From Henricia sp. BOLD:AAB3569 (taxonomy: Eukaryota > Echinodermata > Asteroidea > Spinulosida > Echinasteridae), in NCBI GenBank assembly GCA_037783545.1, contig JBBELK010000058.1, forward strand, positions 1-64,000: DNA of 64,000 nt, given 5' to 3'. Every line of letters begins with the position of its first letter. Position 1 is the first letter of the stretch. A program made the translations under genes and the position numbers. Shown piece by piece: positions 37,101 to 52,100 of the stretch. Below the pieces are notes generated by a model. The model made no database searches, was not told where the DNA came from, and saw only the letters and a program-made list of their open reading frames with translations.

Positions 37101-40100
37101 TTCACAGATTTACGCCTAACTTACACAATATAAACATAATGACCGTAGAAAACTTCCCCTGAAATGGTTTTGTCTAAAGTGCTATAGTCTTTGAGAAATG
37201 AGTAAAACAATTAAACAAAAATTAAATTCACCCCAAAACCATTTCGCCCAAGTGCCATTTCGCCCCAAATCACTTCGTCCAAACACTACATCGCCCAAAT
37301 GCCACTTCGTGCGCAGGCTGTGGTTCACGGCGAAATGGTTCAGGGTGAAGTGGTTTGGGGGCGAAATGACTGCAAACCCTTTTTGACTGTTTTCTCAAAA
37401 GTTACACAAAGTACGGAGCTAGTTTTTGCTCAGGTTGGTTTTAATCATGCATATCTTCAATCACACAGGGAGATAAAACTATTTGTAACAGTTTACCAAT
37501 CATGTATACTATCTTTAAATTGTTACCTTGCTTGTAAGGTGTTCATTTCATTTTTCATGGTAAATTTTCTCTGGGTTTGGTTGGTTCCAGCGATAAGCTC
37601 TCTGTTCCACGATCTTTTGTTTCCTGCTGGTGCTACGATGGGTTCTGGTTTGTAGTTTGTGTCAGGTTTTTCCCGTCCTGCAGAAGAGAAAATAGTTAAA
37701 ATGTCAAAACTATTAAAAATTTCAGACAAAATAGCAAAAGAATTACTTTAAAAAGCTTGTGGTTGTTTTCTACAGAGATTAATAATGATTTCTAAAAATC
37801 TTTTTGGCCATCATTACTTGGAAGGAACCGTCCTTGTACAAATTACCTTGTAGGCTTCTTGATAATGCATGATACACACTATGCGTACATACAGTATTTA
37901 TTCATAGCCAACCAGGAAAGCTACACCTTCACATAAGGGATGAGATTCTCAAATAAAAGAAAAAGTCTGAAAATTGACCTTTATCACGGTGCGCCCATCT
38001 TGCCTTGTTCCCCATAGTACGTATCGGGTACGATCAGTGCGTCTGCGTAACCGCGCGATAGCGCATGTAATCTCTCGTTGAGAATCACTGCCCACGCTGC
38101 GCGCTCTCTTGATCATCACGCAACACCTGTGTCATTGTGATGCACACAATGAACAATTTCAAAACGGGACCAACAATTTTTTTCTGCAAGCCTCGCTTTG
38201 GTTACGTTCATTTTAAAGGGACACACCGGCTTACTGATAACATAATCCTTGCCGTTCGATATGTGTTTAACCTCGATTCCTGGTTTTCCCCTGACTCATC
38301 ACACATGCATGTTCCCTCAGGTCAGTGCTGACTCGAGGAAGCACATCGAACGCAACATTTTGGTGTCTTTAGTGCCCTCAATAGGCCTATGCTGTTTTTT
38401 TCTTTTAATATAATTTATCGCCGCGAACGCGAAGCGAAGACACGAAAATCTGAGAGATTCTCTCGTCCATATCAACACCCAGAAACCCTTCTTATGGAAT
38501 GTTGGCAGATTTGGGTACAAATTGGAAAATACGGTATGTACATTATTTTCCAACAAGAAGAGAAACCAGTCGCGAATGACAAAAGCAACTCGCACTTCAC
38601 GCTGGTTTTCTACGGCTGGAAATACAACTAACTCACAAGACCACGTGACTTTTCGGAACCAGAATCTGGTTCCGAAAAGTCACGTGACCTTGAATTTTAA
38701 AACAATGCTAAAAAACGGCCAAATTTGACGGCGTCTTTTCAGGATATATCTAATTTACTCTGGAAAGCGCTTCAGAATAATGTATGGGTCTATTTCGAGC
38801 CCACAATAGCCCAACAAAGCCGGTGTGTCCCTTTAATAGAAGAAAAGGAAAGATGGCCGCACCGTGATATCGACTAAATGTCTAAAAAAAAGCATATTTT
38901 TCAATACTTATAATGTATTTCTCTAAGATTAAAAAATAAAATTTTAGACAAAAGTAAGCTTGTAAGTCCTTCCTAAAGTCACTATCACGAATAGTTGCCA
39001 CTCGTGGCATTGCCTATGTTTGTACAGCATAAACAACCGATACATGTTGCCCTTAGTGGCCAAAATGTGTCAAGTTTCACAATTGTTTTACATTCAGCAT
39101 TTGACAATAAAATACATTACAAGCTTAAAAGATAGTATACATGATTGGTAAACTGTTACAAATAGTTTTATCCCCCTGTGTGATTGCAGATATGCATGAT
39201 TAAAACCAACCCGAGCAAAAACCAGCTCCGTACTACTTTTAAGAAAACAGTCAAAAAAGGGTTTGCAGTAATTTCGCCCCACTTCGCCATGAACCATTTC
39301 GCCCTGAACCACGGCCTGAGCACGAAGTGGTTTTCAGGCGAAGTAGCATTTGGGCGATGTAGTGTTTGGACGAAGTGATTTGGGGTGAAATGGCACTTGG
39401 GCGAAATGGTTTTGGGGCGAATTGAATTTTCGTCTCATGAGACGAAAACTAATTGTTTTACTCATTTCTCAAAGACTATAGCACTTCAGACAAAACCATT
39501 TCAGGGGAAGTTTTCTTCGGTCATCATGTTTATATTGTGTAAGTTAGGCATAAATCTGTGAACATTTCTGATTTTCGAGATTACCAATGATGTATACTGC
39601 CTTTAATAAGAAAAGGTGTACTTTTTCTGCAATGATGCATGAAGCAAATTTTCAGAAATTATTTCTTTAACTCTCTAAACAAGAAATAAAGCATAAATTG
39701 TGAATGACTAAAACCACATCTCAAAATGAAAAACAGACCATCTACCTTTAACATCACCTCTGAGTGTGGTTTTCTCTACGTATGTCTGTAAGGCAGTGTA
39801 AAAAGATTCCCTATCTCCAGATCTGCCAAAAAAATAAAATAGAAAATTGAGAACCAGACAAGCATACTTCACTAATGACTAAATGGACCATTGTACTATT
39901 TGCAATGACCCAATTTTGTTTTTCATGAGTTGACAAGAAAAACCTCACTCAAAGTGTTGATAGCAATGGTAACAAACACCACATGAATTTATTTCCATCC
40001 AAAATGGTATTTCATGTTGGAAATTGACAACCGAAGGTGGTTTTCTAAAAAAAAGTCCCGTGCACGGGATTTTTTACCATTTACTTGTACACAAAATCCA

Positions 40101-43100
40101 TATAGATTTTCAAGGTTTTCTGAAGCACTGATGCATCTATGTAGCTAAAATTTCTTCAGGCTAGTTTACCAACATTCTTCCTTAGATATGTTACACTCTT
40201 ATTCCACGAATCTGTAAAAAGATTTCTTGCAAATGATACACAGGGTGTTTTAAAGTGTGTTTTTATTGAGCATGAATTATTGTTTCAAAAATACTGTCTT
40301 GGGTTCATCTTCCGCAAACTAATAAGACTCTTGGTTACCGCACAGAAATATAAATTTGGTCATTTAATCACACTCGTACCTGGACGAAAGTCCGTCCTGT
40401 CCGGGACCCAAACAGCAACTGTTTGATTTGAACTCTACATCTCTATTTATACTAAAACATGTTTCCAAGAAAGAATAAACACCAAAACATTCTATCATAA
40501 CATTTGTTATAAACTCCTCAAAAAAGGTTTGGAAAGTCAAGTTTGACTGACGATTTCTCTCGTTACTGAATAATTTCCCTTGAATTTGGTATCATTGGAA
40601 AGCCCTGTTATTCCTCTTTACAGTGATGTGTCATTTGTTATGATTAATCAATTGGGGGATGTGCAGTATAGCGGAATACAGGGGTGGGTGGAAAGTGAAA
40701 TGTCACAAAATTCACTGCTATTGTCATGCAGTGCATTCCCTTTTGCTTGGAGGATGGTAATGTGTCAATGCACTTTTTGACAATAGCAATGCATTTTGTG
40801 ACATTTCACTTTACACCCGCCCCCGTATTCAGCTGTGCTGCACATCCCCCAATTGCTTAATCATAACAAATGACACATCATCGTAAAGAGGAATAACAGG
40901 GCTTTCCAATGATATTTTCCAATAAAAATTATTTTGCAACAAGAGAGAAATCGTCAGTCAAACTTGACTTTCCGAACTTTTTTTGAGGAGTTTATAAACT
41001 CATATTTTACAGAATTATTTATAGCAGCGCATAGCATGGCAAAAACAACTTAGCCGCTGGGCCAACAGAGGGCGCTATTATGCGGCTAAACAGGTGCATG
41101 CTGTTTACAAGAGGTTCTGATTCACGCGCAGCCAAAGTGCATCGTCTGCCTTGTTTGCAGGAGGTCGTGGGTTCGAATCCTACCCGAGCAAGCTATGAAG
41201 TTTTTCATAGTGTCTCGGGAAAGCACCGAGTATACAGTGCTATTTAATATACGTCGGGTAAGGGCAAAACAAACCTTAATTAACATTTATTCTCCCCGAC
41301 GCAAGCTAAATCAATTACTGATCGTCAGTGCAGGCGCTCGGATCCCATTGTGTGAATGTGATGCATTGTGTGAATGTGATGATACATGTACCATTATCCA
41401 TCCAGTGGAAAACGCCTTAAATGGTTATTTGCCGATGAGCACTTTGGCAAATTAAAGTTGAATAAACATATGAATGTGTCAAAAACTTGCACATGCAAGT
41501 GCATTGAAGCCCCATCATTTGCCATCACCCAAAATTTTACTTCCTATTTTAAAACCTGACAGAGTGTTGATAGCAATGGTAACAAACACCACATGATTTT
41601 TCCCCTTGTAAAATGGTAGGAGAAATTGCCAACTGAAGCATAGCCTTTTGACAGGGCGATTTGGTGACTTGAGTAGAGTCTACACACGCCCAGTGTCTCA
41701 TTTATTTGGCCTTATTCGAACTGCGAGGCAATTATTATGTTTTTCTTTATAATCGCTACCGAATTCGGTAGCAGAAATCAGCCAGTCACGTGCAGGTCAC
41801 CCTATGCAAATTACATCGTGAGCTCCTACAAAAAAGGGAGGAAGGCTTACGCTTTTTGAATTCACTGGGCAAATTAAACGGCAAAGTAATCAAATCAAAT
41901 GGAAATTATATTCGTTCTGTATAAAACTTGAGATGTAATAAACAATTTGTCAAATTTAAATGCATTTACATGGAGTTCAATGGGGTATTTTCAAAGTAAA
42001 TGTAAGTGCCGTATGTACATTGATAATGAACGAGTCTAAACGCCGCAGGCAATGTGATTGGTCGGTGGGAACATTGGTGACTTGCATCACAAGCGCGCGT
42101 GCAAAACAGGTACCTAGCGCTCATTGGCTAGTTTGTTTTCGATCTGTTTTCAAAATGTTTATGTGTAGAGTGGGGTGTGGGTAATGATGTTGTGACGTTG
42201 CACGTTCGAGTCAACTACTGTACCTGCATGTAATGAATAATGTAGCAGTAGCCAGCTCGTAAAAGGCTTTATGGCAAGACAGAAGGCATAACGTTCGCCC
42301 AGCCTTTATATACTCTGCTTAAGATGCTCAATTATCCCACATTTTACCAAACAATATAACTCCAAAGCCATCAAGCCTGACCAAAAGGCTAACTGAAGTT
42401 TTTTTTTTAATCATTTGGAAACAATTTTTGTCACCACTCATTCAAACCAAAAACTCTGCATGGATTTAACAATTGACATCATCCATGTAAGTTGTTTTAC
42501 GAGACAATTGGCTAATTACGGCCGGTACTCATCCCCGGTTTCCATGGCATGGAGTGACTAGGACCAATGGGATGCCAGTCCATCGCAGGTCTACCGCCAG
42601 CAATTAGTTGGGTTTCCCCAACCGTATTTGCTGGTACCCATTTATACACCTGGGTGGAGAGAGAGACAACATGGAGTGAAGTGTCTTGTCCAAGGAGACA
42701 ACGCGGTGCAATGACCAGGCTTCGAACCATGGACCTCTTGACCGAAAGTCTGACACGCTATCCACTAGACCACCATGTCTCCACATCCATGTGGCTGCCA
42801 TTTAAACAGTGCAGTTTTTTTCAACATTATTCTTTATGTATGCATGATGTATGTAATGCTGTTACACCTAGTTGAAGCGAAATGGTTCTGGTGATTTCCT
42901 GATGGCAGTGGTAATAATGGCAACAGCCGCCTCGGAATATGTTTACATAGATAGATGGCGCTTTACAAATGCATGTGTTATTATTTTATTGTTATTATTA
43001 TTTGCAAAAAGGTTTTATCCGCAAATGATATAGCGGGCCTTTTAGTAGTGTGAAAGCAGCACATGGTTGACCTGTGTTAAACTGTACATGGGTAAAATTT

Positions 43101-46100
43101 TCTGACACGTAGAATACCAATGAAAAAACAATGTCTCCTAATTTGTAACCATTTTTCTTTTTCATCTTTTCTACTCGGACGATAAAAAGAAAACTGAAGG
43201 CAATATATCCAGTCACATTTTTCGCAGTTTTTCCAATTTCAGCAAGCAAAATGTTTCGGTAATAGCAAATTCATCAGTTTACACCCATGCAACGCTGTAC
43301 GGTGCGACTAAAATGGTCGCATTGGCGCCTAAAAATGCTCACATGCGACCAGTGATTAAATTTTTATCGCCATTGGCGACCACAAAATTCGCACCTTAGT
43401 CGCCCAAGGTGGGCATCAGTGATGTTTACGGGCAGTACAAATCTAGTGTTCTGCTCTTTTTAATATACTTGCGGCATGCAAACGACGATTGCGCATCGCG
43501 ATCACTTCATTAATTTTCCATTTCGCCACGTGCAACACACGGCCACAGCTTGGGTGTCCAACACAGCTTGTGTGCAATATACGTGCATAGCCATACACGC
43601 ATCTGGTATCCGACTGCGGCCCCAGACTGGCTCGGCCCAAACTTGGCCCCAGACCAACTCGGCCCCCATTACCTTGTGTACAAACTCGGCCCCAGACCAA
43701 CTCGGCCCCCATGGCCTTGTGTACAAACTCGGCCCCAGACCAACTCGGCCCCCATTGCCATGTGTACAAACTCGGCCCCAGACTGACTCGGCCCTAATTG
43801 CATTGTGTACAAACAAGTTGAAAAAATAAAAATGCTGGCGCCCATCTTTTTTTCCTTAGGAGCCAGTGGCTCCTTATTTTATTTTTCTCTGTACAGCGTT
43901 GCACCCATGGGTGTTGAGATTTTTGATACCATGTCATGTGTCATATTTTCCTTGCTACATTCTGAAATTTCGCGCTCTTATTCCGCATTTTATATAACCG
44001 TTAAGTTAGAAAAATTATTAAGTTAAGAAATAAAATCTGGTCACGCTCCTTTAAAAAAATACAAACTTGCAAAATGCAAATCTTTTTATTGCGAATTATT
44101 GAAACAATAAAACTCCAGTCTAGTTTGTGACAAATTTATTATAATATACAAACCTCAATATTTCTGATGGCTGTCCATCTGATTTCAAGATAAATAAAGA
44201 CGGTAGTTCCGTAACTTTCCACGATTGTGGCAGTGGGTTTCTTACTAAATCCTGAGACAGCACTCTGACAATCTCGATGTCTTTCCACTGGTTGGCGGAT
44301 GCATCTAAGATTAACTGGATACAAAATAAAAACATGAATTAGCCTTTCTTTTAAGATAGTATACATGATTGGTAAACTGTTACAAATAGTTTTATCCCCC
44401 TGTGTGATTGAAAATATGCATGATAAAAACCAACCTGAGCAAAAACCAGCTCCGTACTTGGTCTAACTTTTGAGAAAACAGTCAAAAAAGGGTTTGCAGT
44501 CATTTCGCCCCAAAACCACTTCGCCCTTAACCATTTCGCCCTTAACCATTTCGCCCTGAACCACGGCCTGTGCACGAAGTGGTTTTGGGGCGAAGTAGCA
44601 TTTTAGTAGAGGACCTGGCTTAGACATGTATGCACATAATTTAGGAGAGGATAACTCAACTGTTATAGGCTAATATGACCCCAAGGAACAACTTGGGATG
44701 TGTGCCAAAATCTCTAGCCGGGGCGAAAAGTCCGAAAATGACCACGCCCTTTTTAAGATGGTCACGCCCCTTTCTTAATCAGTAGTGCTGCTTCCGACAT
44801 AGTTGTATCTACTGAATTCAACTGATATTAACTAATATGACCCCGAGGAACAACTTGGGATGTGTCCCAAAATCGTTACCGAGGAGAAGTACCCAAAACT
44901 GACCACGCCCTTTTAAATGACCACGACCTTTGTCAGAAGTGCTACCTCTGACATATCTATACATGTATCTGCTGAACTTGACTGATATAACCTAATTTGA
45001 ACCCGAGAACAACTTGGGATTTGTGCCAAATTCACTATCGATAGAAAAGTACCCGGAAATGACCACACCCTTTTAAACGACCACGCCCCATATTATCAGA
45101 AGTGCTGCTTTCGACATAGCCAAACTACTGAACTCAACTGATAAAGGCTAATTTGAGCCCTAGGAATAACTTGAGATATGTGTCAAAATCGCCACCTAGA
45201 GAGTAGTTCCCACAAATGACCACGCCCTTTTAAAAATGACCACGCCCCTTATTTAAAGTGTACTTCCGACATCGGTGTATCTACTCTAGAGCAAGCTAAT
45301 TTGATCCCAGGGAACAACTTCGGATTTGTGCCAAATTCCCTATCCGGGATAAGTACCCCAAAATGGCCACGTCCTTTTAAATGACCACACCACCTCTTAT
45401 CAGAAGTGCTATATGTACTTTTAATTTTGCTTTATCTACTGAAATCAACAGATATAAGATAATATGACCCCGAGGAACAACATGGGATGTATGCCAAAAT
45501 CCTGGGGGAAAAGTACCCAAAAATGAACACGCCCTTTTTTTCGTCAGAAGCGCATTACTTCCGACATAGTTGTATTTACTGAACGCAACTGATGTAAGCT
45601 AATTTGACCCCGAGGAACAACTTGGGGTGTGTGCCATATTCGCTGTTAGGGGAGAAGTACCCCAAAACGACAACATTCCTCTTTTCATCTGCAGTGCTAC
45701 TTCCGACATAGCTGTATCTTCAAAACTGTTACAGCTGGGTATCTGGGTTGCTCAAAATGGCCATGATGTTTAGTGGGTCATATAGAAGAGTTTCGAATAT
45801 ATATTTTGATAATTAGAGAAATTGCCAAAAATGTTATCCATTACCATAGATACATGTACTACCCCTTACTACCTACCGGTACATATATAAATTGCCAAAT
45901 ATTTATTAACGTAAGCGTTCCATGCTTAAATTGTACGAATGTCTATTTCTTATTCTATAGTGCACTCACACAGTACTTAGTAAATCGTGTTATGACTTCC
46001 GTCATGACATAGCATTTTTCTAGGGGTGGGTAGGCAATGCACCCTATCAGCAGTATGGATTAACACGAATAGCTAGATTTTTTAATAATGTGCACCAAGC

Positions 46101-49100
46101 TGTAGTGAGTAGATTGTTTCGATAATTTTCACCCTTTAACTACATGTATACTTTGAACAAGGTGAAGCACAATGAGCAGTGAGAACGACCTCACCCTAAA
46201 AAGAAACAGTTATACCATCATCAGATTGCTACACAAAGTCAAGAGTAAATTTTGCTGAGCTCTGCCATCAAATACCGCTATATTTCTTTCCAAAGCAAAG
46301 ACCATCTCTTTGCCCTCTAATACACAGTACAGATCTAATTTCTATCAAAATATAAATTTAAAACTCTTCTATGACCCCCTAAACATTATAACCATTCCGA
46401 ACATTTTGAGCAACCCAGAAAATACAACTATGTCAGAAGTACATTTCTGATAAGAAGTGGGTGTGGTTATTTTCCGGTACTTCTCCCCGGATAGCGAATT
46501 TGGCACACATCCCACATTGTTTCTCAGAGTTAAATTAGCTTACATCAGTTAAGTTCAGTAGTATATCTATGATGGATATAGCATTTCTGATAAGAAGGGG
46601 CGTGGTCATTTTCGGGTGCTTCACCTGGATAGCGAATTTGGCACAAATCCCAAGTTGTTCCTTGGGGTAAAATTATATTGTATCAGTCGAGTTCAGTAGA
46701 TACAGCGATGTCGAAAGTAGCACTTTAAATGTGGGGCGTAGTCATTTTAAAAAGGGCGTGGTCATTTTTGGGAACTTCTCCCTAGGTGGCGATATTGACA
46801 CACATCCCAAGTTATTCCTCGGGGTCAAATTATCAGTTGAGTTCAGTAGTTTAGCTATGTCGGAAATAGCACTTCTGATAAGGCGGGGCGTGGTCATTTA
46901 AAAGGGTGTGGTCATTTCTGTGTACTTTTCCATCGATAGTAAATTTGGCACAAATCCCAAGTTGTTCCTCGGGGTCAAATTAGCTTATATCAGTCAAGTT
47001 CAGCAGATACATGTATAGATATGTCAGAGGTAGCACTTCTGATAAAGGTCGTGGTCATTTAAAAGGGCGTGGTCAGTTTTGGGTACTTCTCCCCAGGTAG
47101 AGATTTTGGGACACATCCCAAGTTGTTCCTCGGGGTCATATTAGCTCATATCGGTTGAATTCAGTAGATACAACTATGTCGAAAGCAGCACTTCTGATGA
47201 AGAAAGGGGCGTGACCATCTTAAAAAGGGCGTGGTCATTTTCGGGTATTTCGCCCCGGATAGCGAATTTGGCACACATCCCACGTTGTTCCTTGGGGTCA
47301 AATTAGCCTAGATCAGTTGAGAAATCCTCTCCTAAATTATGTGCATACATGTCTAAGCCAGGTCCTAGACTATTTGGGCGATGTAGTGTTTGGACGAAGT
47401 AATTTGGGGCGAAATGGCACTCAGGCGAAGTGGTTTGGGGCGAAATGGCACATGGGCGAAATGGTTTTGGCAAATTGAATTTTCGTCTCATGAGACGAAA
47501 ACTAATTGTTTTACTCATTTCTCAAAGACTATAGCACTTCAGACAAAACCATTTCAGGGGAAGTTTTCTTCGGTCATCATGTTTATATTGTGTAAGTTAG
47601 GCGTAAATCTGTGAAATTTTCTGATTTTCGAGATTACCAATGATGTATACTGCCTTTAAGTTTCACATGACTAATGTCTGCTGTATTGATGTACTTCCTT
47701 TCATATGCACACTTAGTATCCACTTGACTAAATTTGTGTTGCTATGTGGTGCACGCTTGCAGGTGTGAAGTACAGAATCAATACTGTGTTCACTGTAGGA
47801 GAGAATGGCATAAAGCAACCAGACTGTTGGTTGCTTAAAAAATGGCCTGCAACAAGTAGATAGTATGTATAAACTGCACATCCATTTGAAAGTGAAGAAT
47901 TACATGTAAGGGCACCAAGCAACAGTGCAAAAGTTACACGCAAAATGCTAATTAGGCTGGCAAGCTTACCAGTACTCTGAATGCAGATTGCAATGCATAG
48001 TTCCGAGATTGCAAATTAACCCCGCCCCTCTTGGATATTGTTGCTACGCCTCACACGCTATCATCAAACCAATGCACAAACCAATGGGACTTTCAACGGA
48101 AAGCACAGATTCATTGGAGAATACTCAAAGTTATTCATGTTTCTGGGTCGACAGTTACCGTAGCACACACTGAGTAAAAGGCCAGTGATACAGAGATGTC
48201 ATATATTCATAACAATTCGCTTTCTTACCTTTGAACAGCGAATCTCCCGGCCCTGGAAACCAAAAATTTACCCGGAACCCCGCATAGGCCGTACACAACG
48301 TATCGGCAAAATATCGCGTGATATTTGACATGTGCGCGATGACGCGCGCTGTGATCTGCGCGCTGTCTGCGCGCTCTGTTGTGATTGGTTGATAGGTTCG
48401 GTTGATTGACAGGTCGGAACTGTGTATTGGTGCATGTGCAAAAATACAGAGAACTAATGAAGATTAAACAACTTCTCTCAACATTGGCAAGTTCGAACGT
48501 GGTTTGCAAGTTAAAGGTAGAGGCTCGTCAGCAATGTGCGCGCCAAATTCGTGCCACAAAATACGCAGCTCCACGCCTTTGCTATGGATCTGCATATTTC
48601 GTGGCACGAATTTGGCACGCGCGCATTGCTGACGAGCCTGTGCTTTTAACACTAGCAAGTTTGAGCTATGGTTAACTATAGGTCGTCTAGAGTTCTTCGA
48701 ATAAGGGTATTACCCATTATTAAAGAGACTCTAGTCAAACTGTAGTCATGCTGCTAAAACTTGCACTATGGCTTGTCAAAATAAAGTCATTTTATAATCC
48801 GATGAGTGCAAGTCAATTTTAGCAAGTCTGTGTCATTACATATTTCTTTTAAAATATTTGATTGCAGACTAGACTTGGGCTACTCCGATTCAAAAAAAGA
48901 ATCACGATTCCAGTCGGAATCCATTCCATTTTTTCACGGGAAGATGCTAAATATACTGAGCATTTTTAAGTGTGTGTATACTTGACGAGACTACATATTG
49001 TGAAAACAACGACCCAATTATTGGCACCGACCGGCCATAATCATCCATAAAATGATGCCGGCCTGTGCTACACACGTTCCTAATAATGTGGAAATTATCA

Positions 49101-52100
49101 GAGGCTGAATACTCTTGCAGAAGTCAAATATTTTGTATTCAGAATTGCAAGGTAATTTTTGGAATCGGTAAGCTATCACTGGTAATCGAATCTAGATGAA
49201 GGGGAATCGATTCCTCAAATCTGGAATCGCGATTCCGCTTCCAAAAGTGGTATCGATTCTACTCGACTTAAAGATAGTACACATGATTGGTAAACTGTTA
49301 CAAATAGTTTTATCCCCCTGTGTGATTAAAGATATGCATGATTAAAACCAACCTGAGCAAAAACCAGCTCCGTACTTCGTCTAACTTTTGAGAAAACAGT
49401 CAAATAAGGGTTTGCAGTCATTTCGCCCTGAACCATTTCGCCCTGAACCACGGCCTGTGCATGAAGTGGTTTTGGAGCAAAGTGGCATTTGGGCGATGTA
49501 GTGTTTAGACAAAGTGATTTGGGGCGAAATGGCACTCGGGCGAAGTGGTTTGGGGGCGAAATGGCACTTGGGCGAAATGGTTTTGGGGCAAATTGAATTT
49601 TCGTCTCATGAGACGAAAAATAATTGTTTTACTCATTTCTCAAAGACTATAGCACTTCAGACAAAACTATTTCAGGGGAAGTTTTCTACGGTCATCATGT
49701 TTATATTGTGTAAGTTAGGCGTAAATCTGGGAACATTTCTGATTTTCGAGATACCAATCATGTAAATTGCCTTTAAGCATGGAATCGCTTAAGCCTATAT
49801 CGAATAGCCGCCATTTCGTGGGGGAGTTTCTTTGTTCCTTGAGGACATGCATAGTTGCACATATTGAGCTTCCATTGTTGAACAGTTTAAGTAACAAAAG
49901 GTGCCCAACAAGATGGTAGCTATTCGATGCGGTTTATTGCCGACTAGTGTTTTTATTTTTTACCTCCCTTCCAACATAAGATTCTTCCTCTTCAAAAATG
50001 ACTGCCAAAAGTTTCACTGGTCTGTCGTTTTGTGAGAAGAAATTCAACAGCCACTCGACCCTGGTAAAAACAAATCAGAAAAAGAACCGAACTTGGGATG
50101 GAAGAAAAATCAGGATTCGAACCCGAGACCTCTGACTCACAAGGCAAAAGCTCTAGCAGCTAAGCTATAACGTACAGTGGTATACTCCCTCAGGTTTTTC
50201 CTACGAACCCCATTTTTCTCTCGGTGTTGCGTGGGATTGCAACTGGGCAAAGTAACCAACACAATGCGGTGAACTGAACAGATATTCTACTTGGGAGACC
50301 TATCACAACATAAGTTGGTCCTTTTCTGTAAGATTGGAAGTGAACCACATACAGATGGGTCATTCCATAAATACAGGACCCAGTGTCCCCCTTTACGTCG
50401 CGACACTTCCGGAGTTGATTTTTATACATACCGGGTTTCAGAGAACGGTTACCCTCAGCATATGAACAATATATGGCCTCGTAAATCGAACAACACCTTT
50501 GCCTGTTTTAAATATTACCCAAAACATGACGAGAACGATTCAATAAACTGGTGCGATCTTCTAAATGCAAGTGTGACATTTTGAAATTTATATTGAAGAA
50601 TTATTGAAATTTCGCTTATAATATAATCTGAATTTATAAGGTACAGGTTCTACAGGTTGGTAAAACCAGAAGCTACATGTACCTTTTCCAGAAAGAACCT
50701 GGTCAAAAAGACTTGAAATGTAATCGTAAGAATTTTAAAATGCCTTGGTGTCCCCACTTACGTCGTTAAACAATTTTCTCGAATATTATCAAAACTATGA
50801 CACCAAGACATGTCTAAATGTTTGGAAATTGTTTCAAAATATCCTACACTATTCAGAAATTGCACGGAAATTTCTTCAAAATATTTTGGTAACTTGAAAA
50901 GGCCATTTTTACAAATGCATCAAAATGTCACACTTTGGCCCCCATATTTATGGAATAAACCATATACATGTATACAGCAATTCATTGCCATGCGGCATGT
51001 TTCTTAATTTCACAAGATTTAGAGCTCTTAAAACCACACCAATGTCTCATATGTTGCAAGTCATTGAGGCCTACAGTATAATATAATGCTTAGTCCCACT
51101 TCAGTACTCTAGCCTAACCTACATGGTGTTCTTTCACATGTTTATACACGACAGATGTTTTGAAATTGTATAACTCACATGTTCTGGTCCATGGCATGCA
51201 TTGACCGGGTGATTCGTAGTGTTTTTGACATGTTCACATGACAGGCGTTTTGAATTACATGTAGAGTTACAAATGTTCTCTTATCGGTTCACATGGCAAG
51301 CATTGAATGAGTTATTCATACGTGATGCACAAGTTCTATCATACAGTTCATGTGACATGCATTGATGTTTTGAAATTGAGATATACCGGTAAAACCTGTA
51401 TAGTCTCTCATAAAGTTGAGTAAAATTCGTTGGTTAAATCATAGTTAAATTACTTTCATCGGCTGTTGGGCAAAGTTTTAGACAACATATGTTGAAATTT
51501 TGTGCATTTTGTAACAATTTTCTTTGTCCAACGTTGGTCAAGAGATAACCGCGCTTTATTACGCATTTTTTGATCAAACGTGAACGGCGGGAACACAAAA
51601 TTTACAACAGTTGAGCAAATGGGGACCACGTGGCTAAATTTAACCAACAGTTGTGTAAAAATTACCCAACAGTTATATAAACTTCACGTGCATGCATGTG
51701 CTTGGTTTTGATTGAGGTAGAACATCGTCAAATTCGATACGGAGAAAATAAAGAAAAATACTACACGGTGCGGGCTTGTTCAGACAGTGGAGGACACTCA
51801 AAGGTAAAATTGTCAACTGGGGCACATGGGGCACGTTATTTAAAGGGCCCCTTATTTAGGATTTTTATCAATGAAATCTATGCTTTAAAACCACTTTACT
51901 AAGTTAAAGTCATAAAAATCCTATTTGGAGCTTGCTTTGGGGGTTAAAACAAAGGTTTTTAGTTTTTATGCTAATGAAAATATGCATATTCATGACCAAG
52001 GTCACGACGTCACAAGAGGCAAACACAGGAAAATCACATTGACCTGTGCACAAAAGATTCCACTTTTTTCTCAATTTTCCTGAAACTTTTGTAATCTATG

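Noticed and set aside
43443-43829. Proline/arginine-rich proteins on both strands
   Set aside because: Translations of the 43-bp minisatellite; the multi-frame openness is due to the repeat period, not coding.
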